A DNA stretch of 53,574 nt from Comamonadaceae bacterium (lineage in GTDB: Bacteria > Pseudomonadota > Gammaproteobacteria > Burkholderiales > Burkholderiaceae_C), in contig CANBWK010000009.1 in NCBI GenBank assembly GCA_947373105.1, positions 1-53,574 on the forward strand, given 5' to 3'. Both the position numbers and the translations under genes were made by a program. Shown here in pieces: positions 18,728-28,996 of the stretch; the stretch's first letter is position 1; each line of letters opens with the position of its first letter. The notes beneath the pieces are model-generated. The model ran no database searches and had not been told where the DNA came from. It saw nothing but the letters and a program-made list of their open reading frames with translations.

Positions 18728-19582
18728 TCAGGTGCGATCTTGTGAACGGGGGTCTTGCAAAACCGTCAAACGCTGCCACCCTTGCCAAGTGGCCTGTGGT
18801 GATACTTTCACAGGTGAATCCACTTGCGCCGCTTCAACACAGAGCATATGTTCATAACCGTTTTCAGGCATATCCCGCATTTCTCTACATTTTTCAGCAC
18901 CAGGGTTCCAGACCACGCTGTTGAGCCAGGTTTCGCTTTGCTCGATTTGCAATCGGTTCGCGCCATCTTGCAATAACAAGGGTCGGGCTGAAGCGGCGTA
19001 CACGCGATCGAATTCACCCTCAAAGCTCAACTCATTCGGGGCATGAGAGTGCGCGTTGGTCAATGCGTCCCATTCGGCTTGACCTTGCAAACCCAGCAAT
19101 CGGGTTTGCGCAATGTCATCTACCGCCAGATACGTGTGTAAGGCACCGGTCATCTCCAGAGCTTGGTGATCACGATTGATAATTTTGAGCGTCATCATGA
19201 GGCTGCGGGGGGTCAAATCGATGATGAGTTGAGCTTCAAAGGCCACAGACCAATGTTCGCGCGTAGCGGGGCTGTCCGTCAAAATCAACGTCAAGGTGAC
19301 GCCTTCTGCGGTGGGCTCTGTGGCCTTCACTGTCCATGGCAAATTGCGCGCAAACCCGTGCTTGGGCAGGTTACCGCGCTGGTTGAATTGAGGGAAACAA
19401 ACCGGCACGCCACCCCGAATGGCCGCATGTCCATCCATCACGCTGCGCGGGCTGAGGAACAAACGCTCACGGTCTTGGGATACCCACGACACCACATGGG
19501 CGCCGTGCAAAGCGACTTTCAGCTCGTCGCCACAAGGCAAGCTGAGCCTGCAAACCGGCAAACCCAAATAAGTTTCAACCAT
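18728..19582 (-). CDS. D-hexose-6-phosphate mutarotase (YeaD-like, aldose 1-epimerase fold)
   Basis: Likely interconverts the anomers of glucose-6-phosphate or similar sugars; galactose-mutarotase fold. From ATG 19582 it has 284 residues. Signatures are GAHVVSW near residue 30, LSPRS, an [13 protein letters not shown] stretch near residue 55, HGFAR near 75, HTYLAVDD near 150 and a C-terminal CVEAAQV. Its start overlaps the hisA stop by 8 bases and it ends 14 bases before hisF, so it is co-transcribed inside the histidine operon although it has no known role there. The exact substrate is unproven. Confidence 0.82.
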   Translation of the reverse strand: MVETYLGLPVCRLSLPCGDELKVALHGAHVVSWVSQDRERLFLSPRSVMDGHAAIRGGVPVCFPQFNQRGNLPKHGFARNLPWTVKATEPTAEGVTLTLILTDSPATREHWSVAFEAQLIIDLTPRSLMMTLKIINRDHQALEMTGALHTYLAVDDIAQTRLLGLQGQAEWDALTNAHSHAPNELSFEGEFDRVYAASARPLLLQDGANRLQIEQSETWLNSVVWNPGAEKCREMRDMPENGYEHMLCVEAAQVDSPVKVSPQATWQGWQRLTVLQDPRSQDRT

Positions 19583-20315
19583 TGAGTTCGTCAGCGCGGG
19601 CTTGTGCCAATGCAAAATCCAAATCGCCAGAATAAATAGCACGTCCGCAGATCACGCCCTCGACGCCTTCGTCTTCGACGGCGCACAATTGCTCGATGTC
19701 GGCCATGTTGGACAAGCCCCCGGAAGCAATCACGGGAATGGTCAGGGCTTGAGCCAATTTCACGGTCGCCTCGATGTTGATGCCACTGAGCATGCCGTCG
19801 CGACCGATATCGGTATAAATGATGGACTCAACGCCCCAATCTTGAAACTTTTTGGCCAGGTCAACCACCTCGTGGCCCGTCAGTTTGCTCCAGCCATCGG
19901 TGGCGACTTTGCCTTCTTTGGCATCAAGTCCCACAATAATGTGGCCGCCAAACGCGGTGCAGGCATCGCGTAAAAATCCAGGGTTTTTAACGGCTGCGGT
20001 ACCAATGATGACGTAGCGCAGGCCGCTGTCAATGTATTTTTCGATGGTGTCCAAATCCCGAATTCCACCGCCAAGCTGGACCGGAATGTCATCACCAACA
20101 GCTTTGAGAATGGATTTGATGGCAGCAAAATTTTGTGGTTTGCCTGCAAATGCGCCATTCAAATCGACCAGGTGCAAACGACGCGCCCCCTTTTCGAGCC
20201 AGCTTCGGGCCATGGCCGCGGGGTCTTCGCCAAAGGTGGTCGATTGGTCCATATCGCCCTGTTTGAGGCGAACACAGTGGCCGTCTTTAAGGTCAATAGC
20301 GGGGATGAGAATCAT
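19575..20315 (-). CDS. hisA: ProFAR isomerase (HisA)
   Basis: Amadori isomerase of the histidine pathway, converting ProFAR to PRFAR. 246 residues from ATG 20315, where the family start [12 protein letters not shown] begins with catalytic D8; the frame is open to 20348 without family similarity. Second catalytic aspartate falls in the [10 protein letters not shown] stretch near residue 130. Half-barrel repeats resemble HisF. It lies 45 bases after hisH and overlaps the mutarotase. Confidence 0.96.
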   Translation of the reverse strand: MILIPAIDLKDGHCVRLKQGDMDQSTTFGEDPAAMARSWLEKGARRLHLVDLNGAFAGKPQNFAAIKSILKAVGDDIPVQLGGGIRDLDTIEKYIDSGLRYVIIGTAAVKNPGFLRDACTAFGGHIIVGLDAKEGKVATDGWSKLTGHEVVDLAKKFQDWGVESIIYTDIGRDGMLSGINIEATVKLAQALTIPVIASGGLSNMADIEQLCAVEDEGVEGVICGRAIYSGDLDFALAQARADELNG

Positions 20316-20360
20316 GGCAATGTCAATGCAGTGAAAAGAAAAAGGCAACTCTTAAAAGAT

Positions 20361-21017
20361 TCAAGGCTGCCAGTGGAGGAAATTACGGTACAAGGCCAAT
20401 CCTTGGGCCGCGCTTTTTTCAGGATGAAACTGGGTAGCAAAGATGTTATCGCGTGCAAGCGCTGATGCAAAGTGCCCACCGTAATCGGTTTGGCCCGCCG
20501 CATGCAAGGGATTAACCACCTTGGCATAAAAACTGTGAACGAAATAGTACCAACTTCCATCTTCAATGCCAGCCCACAAGGGATGCACAGCTTGTGTTTG
20601 CCATACCTGGTTCCAACCCATTTGAGGCACTTTGAAGCGGGTGCCATCCGGTTGAAGGCGACCGCGTAAATCGAATTTGATCACATCGCCAGGAATCAGG
20701 CCCAAGCCTGGCGTATTGCCCTCGGCACTGTGGTCAAGCAACATTTGCATACCCACGCACACACCAAAAAGTGGTTTGCTGCTTGCAGCCTCCCTTACGG
20801 CCTCCATCAACCCTGACTCCCGTAATTCTCGCATGCAGTCAGGCATTGCGCCTTGCCCTGGCAAGACGACCCTGTGCGCATTGCGCACCACTTGGGGGTC
20901 GGAAGTGACTGTGACTTCAGCATGATCGACCCTGGAGGCGGCATGGATCACTGCCTGGGCCACTGAGCGTAAGTTGCCCATGCCGTAATCCACCACAGCA
21001 ACACGATTGACGCTCAT
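20361..21017 (-). CDS. hisH: Imidazole glycerol phosphate synthase, glutaminase subunit
   Basis: Class I glutamine amidotransferase that supplies ammonia to HisF. 218 residues with nucleophile C87 in FGVCVGMQ and the histidine-glutamate pair in QFHPEKS near residue 198; N-terminal [10 protein letters not shown] is typical. It lies 2 bases after hisB. It must pair with HisF, here separated by hisA and the mutarotase gene. Confidence 0.96.
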   Translation of the reverse strand: MSVNRVAVVDYGMGNLRSVAQAVIHAASRVDHAEVTVTSDPQVVRNAHRVVLPGQGAMPDCMRELRESGLMEAVREAASSKPLFGVCVGMQMLLDHSAEGNTPGLGLIPGDVIKFDLRGRLQPDGTRFKVPQMGWNQVWQTQAVHPLWAGIEDGSWYYFVHSFYAKVVNPLHAAGQTDYGGHFASALARDNIFATQFHPEKSAAQGLALYRNFLHWQP

Positions 21018-21019
21018 CT

Positions 21020-21610
21020 TCAGAGTGATCCCTTTGTCGAAGGGATCACGCCAGCCGAACGGGGGTCCAGTTCCAGCGCTGCACGCAGCGTGCGGCCAAA
21101 GGCCTTGAAAATGGTTTCACACTGATGGTGTGCATTGACGCCCTTGAGGTTGTCAATATGCAAGGTCACCAAGGCATGGTTCACAAAGCCTTGAAAAAAC
21201 TCAAACACCAACTGCGTGTCCAAAGAACCCAACATGCCCGAGGTGAAATGCACATCCATTTGCAGGCCGGGACGGCCCGAAAAGTCGACCACCACACGGC
21301 TCAACGCTTCATCGAGCGGTACGTAGGCATGTCCATACCGACGAATCCCTTTTTTATCGCCCACTGCTTTGGCAACGGCTTGGCCCAAGGTGATGCCGAT
21401 GTCTTCTACAGTGTGGTGGCCATCGATGTGCAAATCACCTTCACAGCTAATGTCCAGGTCAATCAATCCATGACGCGCAATTTGGTCGAGCATGTGGTCC
21501 AGAAAACCGATGCCTGTAGACAACTTGGACAGTCCGGTGCCGTCCAGGTTCAGGGCGACGCGGATCTTCGTCTCGGCCGTTTGGCGAGTGACTTCGGCGG
21601 TGCGGGTCAT
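21020..21610 (-). CDS. hisB: Imidazoleglycerol-phosphate dehydratase (monofunctional HisB)
   Basis: Dehydrates IGP to imidazole acetol phosphate with a Mn site. 196 residues with the metal histidine motifs [13 protein letters not shown] near residue 40, DGHHTVED near 65, and HHQCE near 165. No histidinol-phosphatase domain is fused, so that activity must come from another gene. It overlaps hisC by 4 bases. Confidence 0.96.
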   Translation of the reverse strand: MTRTAEVTRQTAETKIRVALNLDGTGLSKLSTGIGFLDHMLDQIARHGLIDLDISCEGDLHIDGHHTVEDIGITLGQAVAKAVGDKKGIRRYGHAYVPLDEALSRVVVDFSGRPGLQMDVHFTSGMLGSLDTQLVFEFFQGFVNHALVTLHIDNLKGVNAHHQCETIFKAFGRTLRAALELDPRSAGVIPSTKGSL

Positions 21611-22689
21611 AGTGCGTCCTTCAGAGCCAGCAAAAGTTGATTGTTTTCAGAGTCTGCCCCCACCGTCAAGCGCAGACAGTTGTTCAATAAGGGGTGCAAT
21701 TTGGACACATTCTTGACCAAAATCCCCTGGGCTTTGAGCTTCTCAAAGGTTTGGGCTGCATCTGTGACGCGCACCAGAATCATATTGGCTTCGCTCGGAA
21801 AGGGTTGAACACCCGAAAAAGCGGCCAAAGCGCGTTGCAATAAATCGCGCTGGCGGCGCAACGCTTTGGCTTGATCGGCAAACACTTCTGCATAAGACAA
21901 CGCAAAAAGACCGCACTCATAATTGAGCACGCTGATGTTGTAGGGCGGGCGAACTTTGTCGATCTCGGCTATCAGGGCCTTGGGGCCCATCATGTAACCC
22001 AATCGAACACCGGCCAAACCAAATTTGCTCATGGTGCGCATCAACAGCACATGGGGGTGCTTGACCATGCGGTCCTTGTAACTTTGGCTAGAAAAGGGCT
22101 GGTAGGCTTCGTCCATGACCACCAAGCCACCTTGCAGACCTTGCGCAATGACGATCTTTTCAATGCTCTCATCATTCCACAAATTACCCGTTGGATTGTT
22201 GGGGTATGCGAGGTAGACGATGGAGGGCTTGTGCGCGGCAATGGCGTCCAGCATGGCCGCTTCATCGAGTTCAAAATCAACGGTCAATGGCACACCGTGA
22301 AACTCCAGGCCTTGGAGTTGTGCACTCATGGCGTACATCACAAAACCAGGCACAGGCGCCAAGATGGAGGCCCCAGGAACATCACATGCCAAAGCTAGGA
22401 GGGAAATCAATTCATCTGATCCATTGCCCAGCATGATGTCGTAGCCTTCGGGCATGCCGGCATGGGCAGCGAGTGCACGTCGCAGATCATTGACTCGGCC
22501 ATCGGGGTAACGGTTCAAAGCCAAGGCACCCAAGCGTTCTCCCAAAGCCTTTTGCAACTCAGGCGGCAAGCGATACGGATTTTCCATGGCGTCGAGTTTG
22601 ACCATGCCCACCGAATCCTGAATGGCATAGGCGTGCATAGACTGAACATCTTGCCGAATTCTGCTCATGAGTTGAGGGCTGACGGTCAT
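21607..22689 (-). CDS. hisC: Histidinol-phosphate aminotransferase
   Basis: PLP enzyme that turns imidazole acetol phosphate into histidinol phosphate. 360 residues, fold type I: substrate-site GNGSDE near residue 90, YPNNPTGN near 163, DEAYQPF near 195, and Schiff-base lysine K222 in TMSKFGLAG. It overlaps hisD and hisB by 4 bases each (ATGA type), which implies translational coupling. Confidence 0.96.
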   Translation of the reverse strand: MTVSPQLMSRIRQDVQSMHAYAIQDSVGMVKLDAMENPYRLPPELQKALGERLGALALNRYPDGRVNDLRRALAAHAGMPEGYDIMLGNGSDELISLLALACDVPGASILAPVPGFVMYAMSAQLQGLEFHGVPLTVDFELDEAAMLDAIAAHKPSIVYLAYPNNPTGNLWNDESIEKIVIAQGLQGGLVVMDEAYQPFSSQSYKDRMVKHPHVLLMRTMSKFGLAGVRLGYMMGPKALIAEIDKVRPPYNISVLNYECGLFALSYAEVFADQAKALRRQRDLLQRALAAFSGVQPFPSEANMILVRVTDAAQTFEKLKAQGILVKNVSKLHPLLNNCLRLTVGADSENNQLLLALKDAL

Positions 22690-24029
22690 GGGGTATCTCT
22701 CATGGGTGGCACAGGGTTCAAGCGCAATTCAGCAGCACGCGCATGGGCTTGCAGACCTTCGCCATAGGCCAACTCGGCAGCAATACGTCCCAAGGGTTGC
22801 GCACCGGCCTCGCTGACTTCAATCAAGCTTGATCGCTTTTGAAAGTCGTAAACACCCAAAGGTGAAGAAAAGCGTGCCGTGCCACTGGTCGGCAACACAT
22901 GGTTGGGACCAGCACAGTAGTCACCCAGCGATTCGCTGGTGAAGGCCCCTAGAAAAATAGCGCCGGCATGGCGCAACAGCGGCTCCCAACGGTGCGGGTC
23001 GCGGCTGGAAACCTCTAGGTGCTCAGGCGCAATGCGGTTGCTGATGGCGCAAGCTTCTTCCATGCTGCGTGTCAGTATCAAGGCGCCCCGGCCGTTCAGC
23101 GACTTGGCGATGATGTCCTTGCGCGGCATATCGGGCAGCAGGCGGTCAATCGCTGCTTGCACTTCGTCGATGTACGCCGCATCAGGACACAGCAAAATGC
23201 TTTGCGCCAACTCGTCGTGTTCGGCTTGACTGAACAAATCCATGGCCACCCAGTCTGCAGGTGTGGTGCCATCTGCCAAGACCAAAATCTCGCTTGGGCC
23301 TGCAATCATGTCAATGCCCACAGTACCAAATACGCGTTTTTTGGCACTGGCCACATAGGCGTTACCGGGGCCCGTAATCTTGTCAACTTTAGGCACGGTC
23401 TCTGTTCCGTATGCCAATGCCGCTATGGCCTGTGCGCCGCCAATCGTGAAGGCACGACTGACGCCCGCCACATAGGCGGCGGCCAGAACCAAGGGGTTTT
23501 TCGCGCCCTGCGGCGTGGGCACCACCATGATGATCTCTTGCACGCCGGCGACGTGCGCTGGGATCGCATTCATCAATACCGACGAAGGGTAAGCGGCTTT
23601 ACCACCAGGCACATAAATACCGACGCGGTCCAAAGGGGTGACTTTTTGACCTAACAACGTACCGTCTTCGTCACGGTAAGACCAACTTTCGCCAGACGCT
23701 TTTTTTTGTGCTTCGTGGTAACCGCGTACCCGTTGGGCTGCGGCTTGCAAGGCTTCTCGTTGCGCGGTGGGCAATCCGTCAAAGGCTACTTTCAACTCGG
23801 CCTGGGTCAATTCAAGAGCGCTCATGCCTTCAACCGTCAGGCCGTCAAAACGCTGCGTGTACGCAAGTACAGCAGCATCACCTCGCAGCTGCACATCACG
23901 CAAAATGTCCGCCACGCGCTGCTCAATCTCGGCATCTGTGTCGGCTGACCAGTGCAATCGCATTTTGAAGGCGGCTTCAAAACCCGCTTGTGCGGTGTCC
24001 ATTTGCAACGGCCTTGCAAGCAAGGTCAT
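22686..24029 (-). CDS. hisD: Histidinol dehydrogenase
   Basis: Last step of the pathway: two NAD-dependent oxidations of histidinol to histidine on a zinc site. 447 residues with the family stretches [16 protein letters not shown] near residue 140, [12 protein letters not shown] near 225 and IAGPSEILV near 245, and conserved zinc-site histidine and glutamate residues in APEHLEV and NHVLPT. It overlaps hisG by 4 bases. Confidence 0.97.
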   Translation of the reverse strand: MTLLARPLQMDTAQAGFEAAFKMRLHWSADTDAEIEQRVADILRDVQLRGDAAVLAYTQRFDGLTVEGMSALELTQAELKVAFDGLPTAQREALQAAAQRVRGYHEAQKKASGESWSYRDEDGTLLGQKVTPLDRVGIYVPGGKAAYPSSVLMNAIPAHVAGVQEIIMVVPTPQGAKNPLVLAAAYVAGVSRAFTIGGAQAIAALAYGTETVPKVDKITGPGNAYVASAKKRVFGTVGIDMIAGPSEILVLADGTTPADWVAMDLFSQAEHDELAQSILLCPDAAYIDEVQAAIDRLLPDMPRKDIIAKSLNGRGALILTRSMEEACAISNRIAPEHLEVSSRDPHRWEPLLRHAGAIFLGAFTSESLGDYCAGPNHVLPTSGTARFSSPLGVYDFQKRSSLIEVSEAGAQPLGRIAAELAYGEGLQAHARAAELRLNPVPPMRDTP

Positions 24030-24673
24030 GCAGCGTCCTTTTTCACCGCGCCCGCAAAAGCATCGATGATGGCGCGAATTTCTTTTTGCTTGAGCTTGAG
24101 CGCCGCTTGGTTGACCACCAAGCGCGAGCTGATGTCCATGATGCGCTCGACTTCAATCAGGTGATTGGCTTTGAGCGTGCTGCCGGTTGACACCAAATCG
24201 ACGATGGCGTCAGCCAAACCTGTCAACGGCGCCAGTTCCATACTGCCGTAGAGTTTGATCAAATCGACGTGAACACCCTTTTGCGCAAAAAATTCGCGTG
24301 CAATCGACGTGTATTTAGTTGCAACTTTCAGGCGCGAACCTGAACGAACCGCACGGGCGTAATCAAAGTCTGCACGCACGGCAACACTCATCCTGCATTT
24401 GGCAATATTCAAATCGAGCGGCTGGTACAAGCCCATGCCGCCGTGTTCAATCAGAGTATCTTTGCCCGTCACACCAAGATCAGCGCCGCCGTATTCGACA
24501 TAGGTAGGTACATCGGTTGCGCGCACCAGCACCACACGCACATGGGTCTGGTTGGTTGTCAAAATTAATTTGCGCGAGGTTTCTGGATCTTCGAGCACCT
24601 CGATCCCTGCCGCTTTCAGCAAGGGCAAGGTTTCATCAAAGATCCGTCCTTTGGACAGGGCAAGCGTGATCAA
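24026..24673 (-). CDS. hisG: ATP phosphoribosyltransferase, short form
   Basis: First committed step of histidine synthesis. At 215 residues this is the short HisG type, which lacks the C-terminal regulatory domain and needs the HisZ partner for activity and feedback control; hisZ is not in this window. Signatures are [14 protein letters not shown] at the start, the [11 protein letters not shown] stretch near residue 65, and the phosphate loop [16 protein letters not shown] near 160. It opens the his block, 21 bases after murA. Confidence 0.96.
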   Translation of the reverse strand: MITLALSKGRIFDETLPLLKAAGIEVLEDPETSRKLILTTNQTHVRVVLVRATDVPTYVEYGGADLGVTGKDTLIEHGGMGLYQPLDLNIAKCRMSVAVRADFDYARAVRSGSRLKVATKYTSIAREFFAQKGVHVDLIKLYGSMELAPLTGLADAIVDLVSTGSTLKANHLIEVERIMDISSRLVVNQAALKLKQKEIRAIIDAFAGAVKKDAA

Positions 24674-24694
24674 ATCAATTCTCCAGACAACACG

Positions 24695-25960
24695 TCACTT
24701 GACGCGCTCAATATCCGCACCAATACTGCGTAACTTTTCTTCCATGCGATCGTAACCTCGGTCCAAGTGATAGATCCGCTCCACCGTGGTCTCGCCTTCT
24801 GCGACCAAGCCCGCAATCACCAAGGATGCAGAGGCACGCAAATCTGTGGCCATCACAGTCGCACCCGACAAACTCGGTACGCCGTCTATCACAGACACTT
24901 TGCCATCAATCTGAATGTTGGCACCCAAACGTACCAATTCATTGACGTGCATAAATCGGTTTTCAAAAATGGTTTCAGTGACTTTACTGGGCCCCTTGGC
25001 GACGCAGTTCAAGGCCATGAATTGCGCCTGCATATCGGTCGGGAAGCCTGGGTACTCGGTGGTCCGGAAACTCTGTGCTTTCAGGCGGCCATTTGATCGC
25101 ACCCGCAAAAAGTCATCTCCCGCCTCGATCGTAACGCCCGCATCGCGTAGCTTGTCGATCACCGCATCCAGGTGATCTTCACGGGCATGTCGCAAAACAA
25201 CGTCTCCGCCGGTGGCAGCAACAGCACATAAAAAGGTGCCCGCTTCGATACGATCGGCCACCACTTGGTGGATACAACCGTTCAAGCGCTTGACGCCCTG
25301 AATGCGAATTTTGCTGGTTCCGTGACCCTCGATTTTGGCACCCATTTGGATGAGCATTTCAGCCAAATCCGGAATTTCCGGTTCTTGCGCCGCATTCTCC
25401 AAAATCGTTTCGCCGTCAGCCAAACTTGCAGCCATCAAAAAGTTTTCTGTTCCCGTTACTGTCACCATGTCGGTGGTGATGTGCGCGCCCTGCAGACGTT
25501 GTAGGCCGGGTGCCAGTTGTGCCAGCATATAACCATGTTCAACCCTGATCTGGGCCCCCATAGCCTGAAGGCCTTTGATGTGTTGGTCCACGGGGCGTGA
25601 GCCAATGGCACAACCGCCAGGCAAGGACACCTTGGCATGACCGAAACGCGCCAACAAGGGCCCCAAAGCCAGGACCGACGCACGCATGGTCTTGACCAAC
25701 TCGTATGGGGCCTCTGGATTTTTCAAAGTAGCCGCCATGACTCGAACTGAGCCGTCTTCGGCATGCTCACATGTCACGCCCATATTGCGAATGAGCTTGA
25801 GCATGGTCGACACGTCCTGCAGGCGCGGTACATTGCGCAATGTGACTGCCTGCTCGGTCAGCAAGGCAGCACACAGCTCTGGCAAGGTGGCATTTTTTGC
25901 GCCCGATATCGTCAACTCTCCATGCAGCTGACAACCACCGCGAATTTTCAGTTTGTCCAT
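24695..25960 (-). CDS. murA: UDP-N-acetylglucosamine 1-carboxyvinyltransferase
   Basis: Transfers enolpyruvyl from PEP to UDP-GlcNAc, the first step of peptidoglycan precursor synthesis and the fosfomycin target. 421 residues; the fosfomycin-reactive cysteine is C117 in [13 protein letters not shown], so the enzyme is expected to be fosfomycin-sensitive. N-terminal KLKIRGG and SGAKNATLP are typical. It lies between ibaG and hisG; a small hairpin, GATCAC-N6-GTGATC at 25978-25995, spans the ibaG stop but has no T-run. Confidence 0.97.
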   Translation of the reverse strand: MDKLKIRGGCQLHGELTISGAKNATLPELCAALLTEQAVTLRNVPRLQDVSTMLKLIRNMGVTCEHAEDGSVRVMAATLKNPEAPYELVKTMRASVLALGPLLARFGHAKVSLPGGCAIGSRPVDQHIKGLQAMGAQIRVEHGYMLAQLAPGLQRLQGAHITTDMVTVTGTENFLMAASLADGETILENAAQEPEIPDLAEMLIQMGAKIEGHGTSKIRIQGVKRLNGCIHQVVADRIEAGTFLCAVAATGGDVVLRHAREDHLDAVIDKLRDAGVTIEAGDDFLRVRSNGRLKAQSFRTTEYPGFPTDMQAQFMALNCVAKGPSKVTETIFENRFMHVNELVRLGANIQIDGKVSVIDGVPSLSGATVMATDLRASASLVIAGLVAEGETTVERIYHLDRGYDRMEEKLRSIGADIERVK

Positions 25961-25993
25961 TTTTAAATTTGAATTGAGATCACCAAAAAGTGA

Positions 25994-26236
25994 TCATTTG
26001 GCCACATGGGCCCATTCGGCTGGCGTGTAGGTTTTCATCGACAAGGCATGTACCTCGTCCGTGTGCATTTTGGCACCCAAGGTGGCATAAACCCTTTGAT
26101 GACGGGCAATAGCACGTTTACCTTCAAACTCGGCCGAAACCACCACGGCGCTCCAGTGGCGGCCGTCTCCTTCGACGGTCAGATGGGTGCACACCAAACC
26201 AGAGGCAATAAAAGATTGAAGTTGTTCAGCAGTCAT
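25994..26236 (-). CDS. ibaG: BolA family protein (IbaG-like)
   Basis: 80-residue BolA-type protein. IbaG/BolA proteins partner monothiol glutaredoxins in Fe-S cluster trafficking. Signatures are the DGRHWSAVVVSAEFEGKRAIARHQRVY core with the conserved histidine, and the C-terminal DEVHALSMKTY. Its position between the Mla/ABC genes and murA is the same as E. coli ibaG, next to murA and the mla operon. Confidence 0.9.
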   Translation of the reverse strand: MTAEQLQSFIASGLVCTHLTVEGDGRHWSAVVVSAEFEGKRAIARHQRVYATLGAKMHTDEVHALSMKTYTPAEWAHVAK

Positions 26237-26240
26237 AGTT

Positions 26241-26996
26241 TCAGCTTCGGATTTTGTAGCCCGATTGGAGCAGTTTCACTGTCACGGCACTGACCACCAA
26301 CAACGCAGAACCCACGACCGCCAAACTGATCCAAGGCGAGACATCACTTTGGCCGAAAAAGCCAAAACGGAAACCGTCGATCATGTAGAAAAATGGGTTC
26401 AAGTGACTGAGTTGCTGCCAGAAGGGTGGCAAGGAATGAATGGAGTAAAAAACACCCGACAAAAAAGTCATGGGCATGATGACGAAGTTCTGAAATGCGG
26501 CCAATTGATCAAATTTTTCAGCCCACAAACCGGCCACCAACCCGAGGGCACCTAACAAGGCCGCACCCAAAACCGCAAACACAATGATCCACAGTGGGGC
26601 GACGTAATGCAATGGTGTGAACCATCCTGTCACCAAAAAAACCCCCAAGCCCACAGCCAAGCCGCGGGTCATGGACGATGCCACATAGGCAAAAAACCAA
26701 CTCCAGTGGGACAAAGGTGTCAGTAAAACAAACACCAAATTACCCATGATCTTGCTCTGAATCAGACTGGATGAACTGTTTGCGAAAGCGTTTTGCAATA
26801 CGCTCATCATCACCAAACCAGGGACCAAAAAAGCGGTGTAAGGCACGCTGTCATAGACCTTGACGTGATTTTCAAGGACATGCCCAAATATCAACATGTA
26901 AAGAACAGCAGTCAAGACCGGCGCCGCAATGGTTTGGAAGCTGACCTTCCAAAACCGAAGTATTTCTTTGTAAAACAGAGTTTGCCAACCGGTCAT
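26241..26996 (-). CDS. ABC-2 type transporter permease (YadH-like)
   Basis: 251-residue inner-membrane permease with six predicted helices and the ABC-2 signature pattern around SLPPFWQQLSHLNPFFYMIDGFR near residue 205. It overlaps its ATPase gene by 4 bases and precedes ibaG by 4 bases. Related E. coli YadGH; the substrate is unknown, though Mla neighbours hint at an envelope lipid or glycan. Confidence 0.88.
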   Translation of the reverse strand: MTGWQTLFYKEILRFWKVSFQTIAAPVLTAVLYMLIFGHVLENHVKVYDSVPYTAFLVPGLVMMSVLQNAFANSSSSLIQSKIMGNLVFVLLTPLSHWSWFFAYVASSMTRGLAVGLGVFLVTGWFTPLHYVAPLWIIVFAVLGAALLGALGLVAGLWAEKFDQLAAFQNFVIMPMTFLSGVFYSIHSLPPFWQQLSHLNPFFYMIDGFRFGFFGQSDVSPWISLAVVGSALLVVSAVTVKLLQSGYKIRS

Positions 26997-27910
26997 GATG
27001 CAGCTCCTGACATCACTTGCAGGAACACATCTTCTAAATCAGCTTTTCGAATTTCAACGTCTTCTGCGGTCAAGCCAGCCTGCCGAACTGCCGCCAGATA
27101 CTGCTCGATTTCAATCGCATTTTGTGCGGGAAACTGCACAATTCGACCCGTGATGCGCGCTTTGGCCGCCAATTCGGCAGGGAGCTCAGCATCTACTTTG
27201 AATCGCAGAACATTGCTGGAAGCGGACTTGAGCAATTCTGATGTTGTTTCCAGTGCAACAACACTGCCCTGCTTGAGCATGGCCAATCGGCCACATAAAG
27301 CCTCGGCTTCTTCAAGGTAGTGGGTAGTGAGTAAGACGGTGTGTCCCTGCTTGTTCAATTTGGCAATGAATTGCCAGAGTGTTTGGCGCAACTCCACGTC
27401 CACACCTGCTGTAGGTTCGTCCAGCACGATGACGCGAGGTTTATGCACTAAGGCCTGCGCGACCAAGACACGTCTTTTCATGCCGCCAGAGAGTTGGCGC
27501 ATGTTGGCGTTGGCTTTATCGGCCAAACCCAAACTGCTCAACAACTCGTCAATCCAGTCGTCATTGTGCTTAACGCCAAAATAACCGGATTGAATTTGCA
27601 GGGCCTCACGGACCGAGAAAAAAGGGTCAAAAACCAGCTCTTGAGGCACAACACCCAGCAGTCTTCGGGCTTGGGCATAGTCGGTCTGAACATCGTGGCC
27701 ATGCACCAATACACGGCCACTGCTGGCAAGTGACAATCCCGCCAAAATACTGATCAGCGTTGTTTTACCTGCACCATTGGGGCCCAACAAGCCGAAAAAT
27801 TCACCTTCTTCAATGTCAAAACTGACGCCGTCAAGCGCCTTCAATGAAGCCCCACCCTGCGATTTGGCAGGGTAGATTTTGGATACGGATTGGAAAGATA
27901 GGGCGGACAT
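26993..27910 (-). CDS. ABC transporter ATP-binding protein (YadG-like)
   Basis: 305-residue ATPase. Walker A is GPNGAGKT at 43-50, the signature reads QLSGGMKRR near residue 140, and Walker B is VIVLDEPTAGVD near 160, with the H-loop TTHYLEE. The C-terminal 70 residues form the DUF4162-like extension of ABC-2 exporters. It pairs with the permease it overlaps. A 58-base gap separates it from mlaB. Confidence 0.92.
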   Translation of the reverse strand: MSALSFQSVSKIYPAKSQGGASLKALDGVSFDIEEGEFFGLLGPNGAGKTTLISILAGLSLASSGRVLVHGHDVQTDYAQARRLLGVVPQELVFDPFFSVREALQIQSGYFGVKHNDDWIDELLSSLGLADKANANMRQLSGGMKRRVLVAQALVHKPRVIVLDEPTAGVDVELRQTLWQFIAKLNKQGHTVLLTTHYLEEAEALCGRLAMLKQGSVVALETTSELLKSASSNVLRFKVDAELPAELAAKARITGRIVQFPAQNAIEIEQYLAAVRQAGLTAEDVEIRKADLEDVFLQVMSGAAS

Positions 27911-27968
27911 GAAAAATGGTTATTTTACGTGCTGCCCGGCACGGAATAAGAAAACTCGTAAATCAATC

Positions 27969-28259
27969 TCAGTTGTCCGCGCTTTGCAGTAAGTCAGACA
28001 CGCCGTAGACAACAGCAAGTTGCCGCATTTGATCCGGCATATGGGACACAACAAAAGTCTTTTTTGCAGACAAAGCCTCTCGCCGGCAGGCCAGTAAAAC
28101 CGCCAACGCTGAAGAGTCAAAACGCGTCAAACGAGAGGCATCGACCGTGATTTGATTTTCGCCTTCCTGACGCAAAGCAACCATCAAACTTTTGAGCCAA
28201 TCCTGCGCACGCGCATGGGTCAGCTCCATTGGCAATTGCAAAGGTGTCATGGCTTTCAT
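27969..28259 (-). CDS. mlaB: STAS-domain protein MlaB
   Basis: Cytosolic STAS-domain subunit that binds MlaF and is needed for MlaFEDB complex activity. 96 residues with the STAS core VDASRLTRFDSSALAVLLACRREA near residues 38-60, including the DSS site. It starts 2 bases after mlaC ends. The low conservation typical of MlaB means the call rests on the STAS fold plus location. Confidence 0.85.
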   Translation of the reverse strand: MKAMTPLQLPMELTHARAQDWLKSLMVALRQEGENQITVDASRLTRFDSSALAVLLACRREALSAKKTFVVSHMPDQMRQLAVVYGVSDLLQSADN

Positions 28260-28261
28260 GA

Positions 28262-28897
28262 TTATTTTTTGACCGTGGACTTGTTGCGCTCAGCCAAGCT
28301 GCTGATGAGCCCATCGATGCCACCGGTATTGATTTCCTTTGCGAATTGGGATTTGTAGTTTTCAATCAACCAAATACCCATCACATTCAAATCGTAAATC
28401 ATCCATCCTGCGCCCTCACCCGGTGTTTTTTCCAGTCGGTAATCCAACTGAATAGCATCCCCGCGGCCTTTGACTTCAGTCCGAATAATCAAGTTTTTCT
28501 CGTCTACTTCACCCCGCATAGGCTTGAGCTCGATCGTTTGATCGGTCACTTGGCTCATTGCACCCGAATAGGTTCGGACCAAAAGCAACTTGAACTCTTC
28601 TTGCAAGCGTTTTTGTTGCTCAGGTGTGGCTTTACGCCAATGAGGCCCTGCAGCCAAAGCAGTCATGCGACGAAAATTAATATGCTGAACAAGCTTGGTG
28701 TCCACCAACTGCATGATTTTCCCGACATCACCGCTCTTGAGGCTCTTGTCAGCCTTGACCGCGTCCAGTGTCTCTACAGCAACGCGTTTAATGAAGGCAT
28801 CTGGCGCTTCGTCCGCAGCTAAACTCGACGTGGCTATCCACAAACTAGACGCCAAAAAAGCGCCCATCAAACTTTGACTGAATTTTTTAAGGTTCAT
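28262..28897 (-). CDS. mlaC: Phospholipid-binding periplasmic protein MlaC
   Basis: Soluble shuttle that carries phospholipid between MlaA at the outer membrane and MlaFEDB at the inner membrane. 211 residues: signal peptide about 1-28 (cut near LAA-DE), then the MlaC/Ttg2 domain with VDTKLVQHINFRRM and MIYDLNVMGIWLIENYKSQF, an end typical of the family. A 99-base gap upstream, after mlaA, could hold an internal promoter, but no good boxes were found. Confidence 0.94.
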   Translation of the reverse strand: MNLKKFSQSLMGAFLASSLWIATSSLAADEAPDAFIKRVAVETLDAVKADKSLKSGDVGKIMQLVDTKLVQHINFRRMTALAAGPHWRKATPEQQKRLQEEFKLLLVRTYSGAMSQVTDQTIELKPMRGEVDEKNLIIRTEVKGRGDAIQLDYRLEKTPGEGAGWMIYDLNVMGIWLIENYKSQFAKEINTGGIDGLISSLAERNKSTVKK

Positions 28898-28996
28898 AAA
28901 CTCTATTTAAAACGGTTTTCGCCCTAGTCTACGCATAAGCACAAAACAAACGTCTATTTTTGTAACGCAATCCATGGCCATTTTTAAAGGCAGACT

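Noticed and set aside
18888..18907. 17-base identity with 39463-39479, both coding NPGAEKC
   Set aside because: A single short match in 53 kb is close to chance, and the two proteins are otherwise unrelated.
25978..25995. Hairpin GATCAC-N6-GTGATC over the ibaG stop
   Set aside because: Only 6 bp and no T-run, so not a terminator for ibaG; murA is read onward.
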